Below are positions 31,591 through 39,439 of a DNA stretch of 64,000 nucleotides, one piece after another. The notes beneath the pieces are model-generated. The model did not search any database. It saw nothing but the letters and a program-made list of their open reading frames with translations, and was not told the origin of the DNA. The first letter of the stretch is position 1. The number at the start of each line of letters is the position of its first letter. This stretch comes from CAYMYN01 sp964394665 (GTDB lineage Bacteria > Planctomycetota > UBA1135 > GCA-002686595). Made by a program: the position numbers and the translations under genes. The stretch lies in NCBI GenBank assembly GCA_964394665.1, contig CAYMYN010000020.1:32054-96053 (forward strand), in the 5' to 3' direction.

Positions 31591-33371
31591 CGGCGCCCGC
31601 CCGCGGGGAAGAGGGGCTCGGGCTGCCCTTCGACCAGTACCAACGCTACCGCCTGGTGAGCGACGTGCTCGCCGCGGTGCGCGGGAGCGGGGAGCGGCTG
31701 CGGATCCTGGACGTCGGTGGGCGCACCGCGCTGCTGCGGACCTTCCTGCCGGACGACGACGTCGAGCTGGTCGACGTCGAGGCCTCCGATGCGCCGGGTC
31801 TCGTGTTGGGCGACGGCAGCCGGTTGCCGTTCCAGGATCGATCGTTCGACGCGGTCGTGACTTTCGACACCCTCGAGCACGTCCCGCCGGCGCGGCGCGA
31901 CGACTTCGTGCGCGAGTGTCGGCGCGTCGCGCGCCGCTGGGTGGTGATCGCCGGGCCCTACCAGAGCCCCGAGGTGGCGCGCGCCGAGCGCCTGCTGCGC
32001 GAGTTCCTCGCCACCAAGCTGGGGGAACGCCACCGCTACCTCGAGGAGCACCACGAGCACGGTCTGCCGGACCGCGCGCGGGTCGAGGGCCTGCTCGGCG
32101 AGCTGGGCGGACGCGTGACGAGCCTGGGCCACGGCAACCTCGAGCGTTGGTTGCCGCTCATGGGCCTCGCGCTCTACCTCGACCGCGACGCGCCCCTGCG
32201 CGCCGTGGCGCGGGACTTCTTCCGCTTCTACAACCGCGTCCTGTACGCGTCCGACTCCACGGCGCCGGTCTATCGCCACGCGGTCGTGGCGGCCTTCGAC
32301 GGCGCGCCGTTGCCCGATCCCGCGGCCGTGGTGCCGCCGCGCCAAGCCCCCGCCGGCGCGGACGTGCCCCTCGATCACCTGTGGCGCGAGGTGCTGGCCT
32401 TCGACGCCCAGCGCGACGTCGTGCGCGCCGAGTGGGACCGGCTGGAGACGGTGCTCGCCGGGCACCGGGCGACGATCGAGCGCCTGCGCGCGGATGCGGC
32501 GCAACTCGAAGCGGGCCGCGCCGAGCTGCAGGAGGAACTCCTGCGCGAACGCGCCGAGGGCGGCGCCGCGCGTGGGGCGCTCGAGCACGACCTCGCCGAG
32601 CACCGCGCCAGCCTGGAGGCGCTCGGTGCCGAGCTCGCGGCCAGCGCGGCCGAACTCGCGCGCCTGCGGGAGGACCTGGCGCGGGAACGGCGCGAGGGCG
32701 AGTTGGCGCGCGCCGCCCTCGCGGCGGACCTCGCCGCGCACCGCGCGAGCCTCGCCGAGCGCGAGGACGGCTTGGCGGCGGCGAGCGCGGAGCTCGAGCG
32801 CCTGCGCGCCGACCTCGAGCGCGAGCGGCGCGAGGGCGGGGCCGCGCGCGAGGCGCTGAGCGCGGACCTCGAGGGGCACCGGGCCCTGCTCGCGGCGCGC
32901 GACGAAGAGCTCGCCGCGGCCCGGGGACACGCCGACGCCCTGGGGGCCGGGCTCGCGCGGGAACGCGCCGCCGCGGCGGAGGCGATCGAGGCCCTGGCGT
33001 CGGACCTCGCCGGTCACCGCCAGAGCCTGGCCGCGGCGCAGGCGGAGCTCGCGGAGCTGCGCGCGGCCTTCGAGGCCGAGCGTCGCGCGATGGCCGCCGT
33101 GCAGGGCGAGCTGGCGGGCGAGCTCGAGGCGCACCGCGCCGTCCGACGCGAACTCGAGAGCGAGCTCGGAGCCCATCGCACCGCGCAGGGCGAGCTGCTC
33201 GCCGAGCTCGAGCGCCTGCACGGGATCGCGCGCTCGATCCAGGAGGATCTGCTGCGCACCCAGGGCGAGCTGGCGACCGAACGGGCCCTCGTGGCCCACC
33301 TGCGCGGCGAGCTGCGCGACCGCTGGAAGAACCTCAAGCGCGCCTTCGCGCGCAAGAAGTTCGACTCCTGA
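31587..33371 (+). CDS. Methyltransferase with long C-terminal coiled coil (candidate O-antigen chain terminator)
   Basis: 594 residues from a GTG overlapping the wzt stop (GTGA). Residues 20-230 are a Rossmann SAM-dependent methyltransferase: motif I ILDVGGRT (40-47), an acidic residue at the end of strand 2 (LVDVE) and FDTLEHVP. Residues about 270-580 are a continuous Ala/Glu/Arg/Leu coiled coil with 46-residue repeats, ending in a basic tail (KNLKRAFARKKF) that may contact the membrane. Methyltransferase plus coiled coil beside Wzt_C recalls WbdD, which caps O8/O9a chains and measures their length; the kinase domain of O9a WbdD is absent. The match is architectural. Confidence 0.82.
   Translation: MTAPARGEEGLGLPFDQYQRYRLVSDVLAAVRGSGERLRILDVGGRTALLRTFLPDDDVELVDVEASDAPGLVLGDGSRLPFQDRSFDAVVTFDTLEHVPPARRDDFVRECRRVARRWVVIAGPYQSPEVARAERLLREFLATKLGERHRYLEEHHEHGLPDRARVEGLLGELGGRVTSLGHGNLERWLPLMGLALYLDRDAPLRAVARDFFRFYNRVLYASDSTAPVYRHAVVAAFDGAPLPDPAAVVPPRQAPAGADVPLDHLWREVLAFDAQRDVVRAEWDRLETVLAGHRATIERLRADAAQLEAGRAELQEELLRERAEGGAARGALEHDLAEHRASLEALGAELAASAAELARLREDLARERREGELARAALAADLAAHRASLAEREDGLAAASAELERLRADLERERREGGAAREALSADLEGHRALLAARDEELAAARGHADALGAGLARERAAAAEAIEALASDLAGHRQSLAAAQAELAELRAAFEAERRAMAAVQGELAGELEAHRAVRRELESELGAHRTAQGELLAELERLHGIARSIQEDLLRTQGELATERALVAHLRGELRDRWKNLKRAFARKKFDS
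32589..33002 (+). repeat. Three tandem 138-bp coding repeats
   Basis: Repeat units start at 32589, 32727 and 32865, each beginning with codons for DLxxHR and exactly 138 bp (46 codons) long; a shorter fourth copy begins at 33003. They encode the coiled coil of the methyltransferase. The units are diverged at both DNA and protein level. Confidence 0.8.
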
Positions 33372-33390
33372 CCCCGGGGGAGGCCCGGGG
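33372..33390 (+). terminator. Possible hairpin after the methyltransferase gene
   Basis: A 7-bp stem (33372-33378 with 33384-33390) and 5-nt loop begin at the base after the stop codon. The downstream sequence is C-rich with only a short TT, so this is weak as a terminator. Confidence 0.3.
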
Positions 33391-33497
33391 CGCGCGCCCC
33401 CTTGCGGCGGAGGGCGTCAGGCGCGAGGCTCTTCGCCCCCGCGCCCCCCGCGCGGGCATGCCGCGTCGACGTCCCGATCGAGCGGAGCGAGGCCACC

Positions 33498-35366
33498 ATG
33501 GTGCTGCGGAAGATCGCCAAGACCCTGCGCGGACGCGCGACCCCCGAACAACTCGTGCTGGCCTGCGTGCTGGGCTCGATGCTGGGCTTCGTGCCGGGCC
33601 TCGAGCGCGGCCTGGGCCTGACCCTGGTGTTGACGCTGTTGTTGGTGATCTCCAACGCCAACATCGGTCTGGCGCTGCTCTCCTTCCTGCTGGCCAAGCC
33701 GATCGGGTTGTTGGCCTTGCCGCTCTCGTTCCGCGCCGGGCGTTTCCTGCTCGACGGGCCCACCAGCGGCCTGTTCCAGAAGGCGATCAACGCGCCCGTG
33801 CTGGCGCTCCTGGGCCTGGACTACTACGCCACGACCGGCGGCCTGCTGACGGGGCTGGCGTTCGGCCTGTTGCTGGGCGTCGGGGTAGCCCTCGCCGTGC
33901 AACGGTTCCGGCGCAGCATGGCGCGCCTCGAGGAAGGCTCGGACGCCTACCGGCGCTTCACCGCGCGGCGCAGCGTGAAGGTGCTCACCTTCGTGTTGAT
34001 GGGTTCGGGGCGCGGCAAGAAGAGCTGGGACGAGATCGCCGCGCGGCACAGCCGTGTGCCCCTGCGCTGGAGCGGCGTGGCGCTCGCCGCCCTGGCCGTG
34101 GCCGGGCTGTGGGCCCTGCAGGGCACCCTGGCCGGCCCGCTGACGCGCAACGCGCTGGTCGGTGGGCTCGAGCGGGCCAACGGCGCGACCGTGGACCTCG
34201 CCGCGGCGGAGCTCGATCTGGCCGGCGGGCGACTGACCCTGCGCGGGCTGGCGCTGGCCGATCCGGACGCCCTCGACACCGACCTCCTGCGCGCGGACGA
34301 GCTCGAGGGCGTGTTCTCGACCCGCGACCTGCTGCGCAAACGTCTGCGCATCGAGCGCCTGGTCGTCGACGGCGCGCGACACGCCGCGCCCCGCGCGCGG
34401 CCCGGCGTGCGGGTGGGCCCAGAGAAACCCGCGCCGCCGGCACCCGAACCGCGCGCCGGGGAGACGACGATCGAGGACTGGATCGCCGAGGCCGAGGTGT
34501 GGAAGGAGCGCCTGGCCAAGGCCCGCGAGTGGCTCGAGCGGCTCGAGCGCGAGGCCCCGCCGGATTCGCCCCAGGCACCGGAGACCCTCGAGCAGCGCCT
34601 CGAGCGCGAGGCGCTCGAGAAGGGGCTGGCGGGCGTGCGCGCCTCGCACCTGGTGGAGGACGTGCCGCTCTTCTCGATCGGAGAGCTGCGCATCGGGGGC
34701 CTCGGCTCGAGCCGCCTGCCGGGCGAGGTGCTGAGCGTGCGGGCCGTGAACCTCTCCACGGAACCCTGGCTGCTGGCGGACGCGCCGCGCCTCGAGCTGA
34801 GCTCCCAGAGCGGCCGCATCGAGGTGCTCCTGGGCCTCGACCAGGCGAGCGCCGATCCGGAGCAGAACCGCCTGCGCCTGGCGGTCCGCGACCTGGATGG
34901 CGACGCGGTCGGGCGCGCGCTGCGCCTGGGTTCGGCGACGCCGTTCCAGGGCGGCCAGATCGACCTCACCCTGGACGGATCCTGGAGCGCGGGCGGCGTG
35001 GGGCGCATCGACCTGCCCCTGGCGGTCGCGCTGCGGGGGACGACCCTGACCCTGCCCGGTCTCGCGCCGACCCGGGTCGAACGCTTCGAGGTGCCGATCG
35101 GCCTACGCGGCCCCCTCGACCGCCTGGCGGTGCGCTTCGACGCGAGCGCCGTGGCGGACGCCCTGATGGCGGCCGGCAAGGACGAGCTGGCGCGCCGCGT
35201 GCGCGGCCAGGCCGAGGAGCTGCTCGACCGCGGGCGCGACGAAGCCCGCGAGCGGCTCGAGAAGGAGCTCGAGGGGCGCCTGCCCGAAGGCCTGCGCGAG
35301 GAGGCCGAACAACGCACCAAGGGCCTGCTCAAGGGTCTGGGTGGCACCCGGAAGTCGGACGGCTGA
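33498..35366 (+). CDS. Fused TIGR03546-like membrane protein and TIGR03545/AsmA-like protein
   Basis: 622 residues from the ATG at 33498 (GCGAGG upstream; an in-frame ATG at 33402 gives a poor leader). Residues 1-165 are a small integral membrane domain starting VLRKIAKTLRGRATPEQLVL, resembling the TIGR03546 family. After a short linker, a membrane helix (191-210) opens an AsmA-like domain: ATVDLAAAELDLAGGRLTLR, LRIERLVVDGAR, a coiled coil (about 335-385) and repeated beta segments to the end, resembling TIGR03545. The two families are usually separate adjacent genes in diderm bacteria; here they are one polypeptide. The likely place of action is the inner membrane and periplasm, perhaps in lipid or envelope transport. 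Function unproven. Confidence 0.72.
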   Translation: MVLRKIAKTLRGRATPEQLVLACVLGSMLGFVPGLERGLGLTLVLTLLLVISNANIGLALLSFLLAKPIGLLALPLSFRAGRFLLDGPTSGLFQKAINAPVLALLGLDYYATTGGLLTGLAFGLLLGVGVALAVQRFRRSMARLEEGSDAYRRFTARRSVKVLTFVLMGSGRGKKSWDEIAARHSRVPLRWSGVALAALAVAGLWALQGTLAGPLTRNALVGGLERANGATVDLAAAELDLAGGRLTLRGLALADPDALDTDLLRADELEGVFSTRDLLRKRLRIERLVVDGARHAAPRARPGVRVGPEKPAPPAPEPRAGETTIEDWIAEAEVWKERLAKAREWLERLEREAPPDSPQAPETLEQRLEREALEKGLAGVRASHLVEDVPLFSIGELRIGGLGSSRLPGEVLSVRAVNLSTEPWLLADAPRLELSSQSGRIEVLLGLDQASADPEQNRLRLAVRDLDGDAVGRALRLGSATPFQGGQIDLTLDGSWSAGGVGRIDLPLAVALRGTTLTLPGLAPTRVERFEVPIGLRGPLDRLAVRFDASAVADALMAAGKDELARRVRGQAEELLDRGRDEARERLEKELEGRLPEGLREEAEQRTKGLLKGLGGTRKSDG

Positions 35367-35507
35367 GCGCGCCGCCCCGCTCCGCACCGGCCCGCGCGGA
35401 GCGGGCACCCCTGGGGCTCCCCGCGACGCTAGCCTAGAGGTGACGGTCCCAGCGGGTTCCTCGGCGCGGCCCGACCCATCCCCAGCGATTCGGAGCGAAC
35501 CAGAGCC

Positions 35508-36611
35508 TTGAGATCCCCCGAGATCGACGTCCACGCCTTCGCCGACCGGCTCGGCGAGTGGCACTCCTCGAATGGACCGGACGCGGACGTCGTGATGTCC
35601 TGCCGCATGCGGCTGGCGCGCAACGTCGAGGGGTTTCCCTTCGTCGCCAAGCTGCCCCCCGAGCGCGCGGTCGAGTTGTGCGAGCTGCTGCGCGGCCACC
35701 TGTTGGAGGCGCGCCTGGGCGGCGAGCCGCGCTGGGTCGAGATGAACGAGGCGCCGCTCGTCCTGCGCCTGTTGCTGCGCGAGCGCCATCTCATCAGCCG
35801 CGACCTCGCGCCCTCCGAGGAGGCGCGCACCCCGCTGCCCGGGCGCGCGGTCGCCTTCGGGCGCGACGAGACCATCTCGGTGATGGTCATCGAGGAGGAC
35901 CACCTGCGGCTGCAGGCGTTGGCGGCGGGCTTCGACCTCGACCGCGTGTGGACCAAGGCCCGCGACCTCGACCTCTTCCTCGAGTCGCGCGTCCCCTATG
36001 CCTACACGAACGAGCTGGGTTACCTCACCGGCTGCCCGACCAACGTCGGCACGGGCATGCGCGCCTCGGTGATGCTGCACCTGCCGGCCCTGGGGATGGT
36101 GCGCAGCGAGCTCGAGAAGGTCTTCACCGCCGCGCAGCGCACGGGGCTCGCGGTGCGCGGGCTCTACGGCGAGGGCAGCCGCGCCGCCGGCGACTTCTAC
36201 CAGGTCTCGAACCAGGTCACCCTGGGGCGCACCGAGGCGCAGCTCATCGAGGACCTGCGCGCGCTCGTGCCGGTGATCGTCGACTTCGAGCGCCAGGTGC
36301 GCCGCACCTTGCTCGAGCGCCAGCGGGCCGCGTTGTCGGACCGCGTCAGCCGCTCCTACGGCATGCTGCGCACCGCGCGCTCGATGCCGACCGAGCTGGC
36401 CCTGGCGCACCTCTCGAACGTGCGCCTCGGGCACCACCTGGGGCTCTACAAGGACACGCCCCTCGACCTGCTGAATCACCTGGGGGTCCAGGTCCAGAAG
36501 GGCCACGTGCAGGCCCTCGAGGCGCGGGCCGAGGTCGACGGACTGATCGAACCCTCGCGCCGAGATCAACTGCGGGCGGGCTACCTGCGACGGCGTCTGG
36601 CGGGCGCCTGA
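35508..36611 (+). CDS. mcsB: Protein-arginine kinase (McsB-like guanidino kinase)
   Basis: 367 residues, the same length as Bacillus McsB (about 363). It phosphorylates arginine side chains in proteins. The N-terminal ATP-anion-binding SCRMRLARN (SSRIRLARN in most), the IEEDHLRLQ segment with the catalytic Glu (usually NEEDH; the Asn is Ile here), and the hallmark CPTNVGTGMRA with Cys176 are present, as is the C-terminal RGLYGEGS loop. There is no separate N-terminal domain as in creatine kinase. The start is a TTG at 35508. McsA, CtsR and ClpC are not in the window. A predicted arginine phosphatase domain is encoded at 56411-57505. Confidence 0.88.
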   Translation: MRSPEIDVHAFADRLGEWHSSNGPDADVVMSCRMRLARNVEGFPFVAKLPPERAVELCELLRGHLLEARLGGEPRWVEMNEAPLVLRLLLRERHLISRDLAPSEEARTPLPGRAVAFGRDETISVMVIEEDHLRLQALAAGFDLDRVWTKARDLDLFLESRVPYAYTNELGYLTGCPTNVGTGMRASVMLHLPALGMVRSELEKVFTAAQRTGLAVRGLYGEGSRAAGDFYQVSNQVTLGRTEAQLIEDLRALVPVIVDFERQVRRTLLERQRAALSDRVSRSYGMLRTARSMPTELALAHLSNVRLGHHLGLYKDTPLDLLNHLGVQVQKGHVQALEARAEVDGLIEPSRRDQLRAGYLRRRLAGA

Positions 36612-36687
36612 TCGGGGTCCGCCTGGGAGGGGCCCCGCGCCTTCAAAGGCGCCGCCCCGGCGGTCGATGAACGGGGACGAGGTCCCC

Positions 36688-37944
36688 ATGTCCCGCCGCA
36701 CCCCGCTCCGCGTCGATCTCTTGCTCCTGGCCCTGCTGGGCGCCGCCGGCCCGCTCGCCGCGCGCGGCGCCGCGCAGGATGGGCCGCGCCTGCGGGTGGA
36801 GTACGGCCAGGCCCTGGCCCTCGGGCCGGAGGGCGCGCGGCGACACTTCGCCGGCGAGGGCGAGTCCCTGCTGCTCGGGGTGCACGAGCTCGAGGTGCCG
36901 CCGGGTGCGCGGGCTTCGGTGCGGTGGCCGGGGCGGGCGAGCGTGGGCCTCGAGGGGCCGGCGGGGATCTCCTTCGGGCCGGGCGCCGAGGCGGGGACGT
37001 TGCGTTGGACCCTGCGCGGCGGCGGCGCCTTCGAGCTCGAGGTGCGCCGCGGGGGGGTGTCGAGCGAGCTGGCCCCGGGTTGGAACGCGGCCCTCGGGGT
37101 CGGGGCCTGGCGCCTGGTCGGTCTTCCGGACGGGTCCGCGCGCCTGCTCCACCGCGCCGGCGCGCCCCTGCACCTCGACTGGACCGGCCGGCGCGGGGAG
37201 GTCGTGCCGCCGATCGAGCTGCGCGCCGGGGACGAGCTGCGCCTCGGCCCGTCCGCGCCGGGCGGGCTGCGCGCGGAGGCATCGCGCCCCCGGGGCGCAT
37301 GGTCGGGGTCCGGGTCGTGGCCCTTCGGTGCGCGGGCTGGGCCTGCGCCGCAGGCCGCTCCGCCCGCGCCGCTCCCCGCGCCCGTCCGCCCCGCGCCCGT
37401 CCGCCCCGCGCCCGTCCGCCCCACGCCGCGGGGGGCGATCGGGGGTCCGTTCGCCTGGCCCTGGGCGGATGGCGCGCGGGGGACGGGGACGGACACGCTC
37501 GAGCGGGCCGCGGCGGAGGAGGGCGCGGGCGCCGAGCTCGACGCCGCCGATCGCCCCCCGCTCGGGAGCCCGGCCGCGGAAGTCGCGCCCGCCGATCCCG
37601 CAGCGGGCGTCCTGCCCCCGACCCCGGCCCCGGAGCACGGCGCGGAGCCCGCCGAGGAGCCCGGCGCGAACCCCCGACCTTGGCGCGGCCTGGCCTCCGA
37701 GCAGCTCGCGAGCTGGGGCCCGCTGCGCTACGAGCCCTCGCCCTTCCTGCGCGTCGAGCCGCGCCCGGGCGGCGGCGTCTGGCTGTTGCTCGACCCCGCG
37801 GCGCCCACGGATGCGTGGGTCTTCGCGCCGCGCCGCGACTACCGCCTCGCGCCCGGGGCGGCGGTGTGGCTCGACGGGGACGGCGAGCAACGGGCGCGCG
37901 CGGGTCGCGTCGGCGCCTTCGAGCCGGGCCCGCGGGCCGACTGA
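36688..37944 (+). CDS. Secreted protein with Pro-rich linker, function unknown
   Basis: 418 residues from the ATG at 36688, preceded by ACGAGG; an in-frame ATG at 36667 would add seven residues. A signal peptide is at about 1-32. Residues 35-200 are beta-rich with repeated Gly/Ala/Leu strands, weakly reminiscent of FecR-type domains. A Pro-rich linker (about 225-260) contains PVRPA repeats from a 15-bp DNA repeat. The C-terminal region (about 330-418) is another small beta domain. No catalytic motif was recognised. It follows mcsB by 76 bp. Confidence 0.65.
   Translation: MSRRTPLRVDLLLLALLGAAGPLAARGAAQDGPRLRVEYGQALALGPEGARRHFAGEGESLLLGVHELEVPPGARASVRWPGRASVGLEGPAGISFGPGAEAGTLRWTLRGGGAFELEVRRGGVSSELAPGWNAALGVGAWRLVGLPDGSARLLHRAGAPLHLDWTGRRGEVVPPIELRAGDELRLGPSAPGGLRAEASRPRGAWSGSGSWPFGARAGPAPQAAPPAPLPAPVRPAPVRPAPVRPTPRGAIGGPFAWPWADGARGTGTDTLERAAAEEGAGAELDAADRPPLGSPAAEVAPADPAAGVLPPTPAPEHGAEPAEEPGANPRPWRGLASEQLASWGPLRYEPSPFLRVEPRPGGGVWLLLDPAAPTDAWVFAPRRDYRLAPGAAVWLDGDGEQRARAGRVGAFEPGPRAD
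37381..37425 (+). repeat. Three tandem 15-bp repeats
   Basis: The unit CCCGTCCGCCCCGCG occurs at 37381-37395 and 37396-37410, with one mismatch at 37411-37425. It encodes the PVRPA repeats of the secreted protein; such a repeat could vary in copy number. Confidence 0.9.
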
Positions 37945-38083
37945 GAGGCCGAGAACAAATCGAGCAGACCCGGAACGGCCCCAGAGCAGACCATCCAGAC
38001 GGCCCCTCAGAACGCCCTTTGGACGGCCTGCAAGCCGGCCGTACCGAGAGTGCTCGAATTCTTCTCACACTCTGAGACGCAGG

Positions 38084-38545
38084 TCAGGGCTCTTCGTCTT
38101 CGTCCGGCGGCGGCTGGATGCCGCCCTGGATGTAGGCGGTGATGGCCTCGACCTCGTGTTTCTTGTCCTCGAGGTCCGCGCGCAGGATGTGGCGCAGGGA
38201 GAGCAGGCCGACGGGTTTGCCGCCCTCGACCACCGGCACGTGGCGGATGTGGCGCACCTGCATGGCGCGCAGCACCTCGCTCGAGCGTTGTTCGGGGGTG
38301 ACGGTCAGGACGTCGCGCGTCATCACCTCCCCCAGGGTCGTGCGGTGCGCGTCGCGACCGGCGTTCAGGACGCGGATCATCACGTCCCGCTCGGTGAAGA
38401 TGCCCGCCAGCGAGCGCGGCCCGTCGTGCACCAGCACGGCGCCGACCCGCGCGGCCTCCATGGCGCGCGTGGCCTCGATGACCGTGGCGCTCACGGACAG
38501 CGTGAGCACCGGCTCCATGGGCAACAGTTGTCCGACTCGGTACAT
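38084..38545 (-). CDS. Two-CBS-domain protein
   Basis: 153 residues, essentially two CBS motifs forming one Bateman module (about 8-65 and 72-130): GIFTERDVM and PVGLLSLRHIL are the characteristic ends. Such stand-alone modules bind adenine nucleotides and regulate partners. The tail is acidic. It lies convergent with the secreted-protein gene; the 139 bp between them are noticeably less GC-rich than the rest and contain a weak stem (AGAGTG with CACTCT near 38050-38075). Partner unknown. Confidence 0.88.
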   Translation of the reverse strand: MYRVGQLLPMEPVLTLSVSATVIEATRAMEAARVGAVLVHDGPRSLAGIFTERDVMIRVLNAGRDAHRTTLGEVMTRDVLTVTPEQRSSEVLRAMQVRHIRHVPVVEGGKPVGLLSLRHILRADLEDKKHEVEAITAYIQGGIQPPPDEDEEP

Positions 38546-38674
38546 GCGGGAGCGCTCCTTGGGTGGGGGCCGCGGTCCGTCTCCCCGGCTGCCGCGTCCG
38601 CGTTCCCTGGATATCCGCCCGGGCCGTCCCCTGGCAAGGATTCTCCCGCACGGGGCCCCTGGGGGGCTCCGGGC

Positions 38675-39304
38675 TCAGCGTCGGACGCTGGGAGCGAGGG
38701 CCAGGATCTCCGCCAGCGCGCCGGCGAGGTCGTCGGCCATCAGATCCGGCTCGACCCCCAGGGCGCCGTCGGAGAGCGCCAACCCGGTGCGCACGCCCGC
38801 CGAGCGACAACCCGCCCGCCAGGCCGCGGCCAGCTCGAGGGTCGAGTCGCCCACGACCCAACTGTGCTCGAGCACGATGCCGTCGTGCTGCATCGCGTGG
38901 TACATCGCGCCGGTCCCCGGGAGTTGGTAGACCGAGTCGCGCTTGTGGCGACCCTGGCCGTGCACGAGGTCGTCCGGGCAGGTGTAGTTGCGCGTGAGCG
39001 GCGCGCCCTGGCCGGCGAGGTGGCGCTCGAAGGCCGACTCGAAGGCTTCCCAGGCGGCGTCGCTGATCTTGCCCGTGGCGACGTCCGGCTCGTTGCCGAT
39101 CAGGTAGAGCTGCCAGCCCGCGGCGCGGGCGCGGAACAGGGCCTGGAGCGCGCGGGGCGTGAAGCGCGCGTCGGCGAACTTCGCGCAGGGCCCGCGCTGG
39201 GGCAACTCGAGCAACGTGCCCCAGCGATCGAGGAAGATCCCCCGGCGGGGGGTCTCGGTGCCGGGGAGGGGGGCCAGGGGCTCGTGCAGGAACGGGGACG
39301 TCAT
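38675..39304 (-). CDS. Divergent HAD-superfamily protein (GmhB-like), catalytic motif altered
   Basis: 209 residues. It aligns by eye with histidinol-phosphate / D-glycero-manno-heptose bisphosphatases: the nucleophile region reads FLDRWGTLLE instead of FLDRDGT, so Asp26 is kept but the acid/base Asp two residues later is Trp28. Motif II (usually TNQSG) reads IGNEPD, losing the Thr/Ser. Motif IV GDS with Asp153 is kept. The protein may be a non-canonical phosphatase, a phosphate-binding protein or inactive. It follows no obvious operon partner; the glycosyltransferase gene diverges from it. Confidence 0.7.
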   Translation of the reverse strand: MTSPFLHEPLAPLPGTETPRRGIFLDRWGTLLELPQRGPCAKFADARFTPRALQALFRARAAGWQLYLIGNEPDVATGKISDAAWEAFESAFERHLAGQGAPLTRNYTCPDDLVHGQGRHKRDSVYQLPGTGAMYHAMQHDGIVLEHSWVVGDSTLELAAAWRAGCRSAGVRTGLALSDGALGVEPDLMADDLAGALAEILALAPSVRR

Positions 39305-39439
39305 CGGTGCGACTCGGGGTGGGGGGACGGGCCGCACCCGTTGTCGACCCCGGGCGGCTGGACTTGAGCGCCGCGTCGGTCTTTGTCCGCCGTCCCGCGC
39401 CCGGGTAGGGTGCGAGCCCGCTCGCGCGGTCCGGGCTCG

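Noticed and set aside
37945..38083. AT-richer stretch between convergent genes, considered as a mobile-element scar
   Set aside because: No inverted repeats with target duplication, no transposase remnants; only a weak terminator-like stem.
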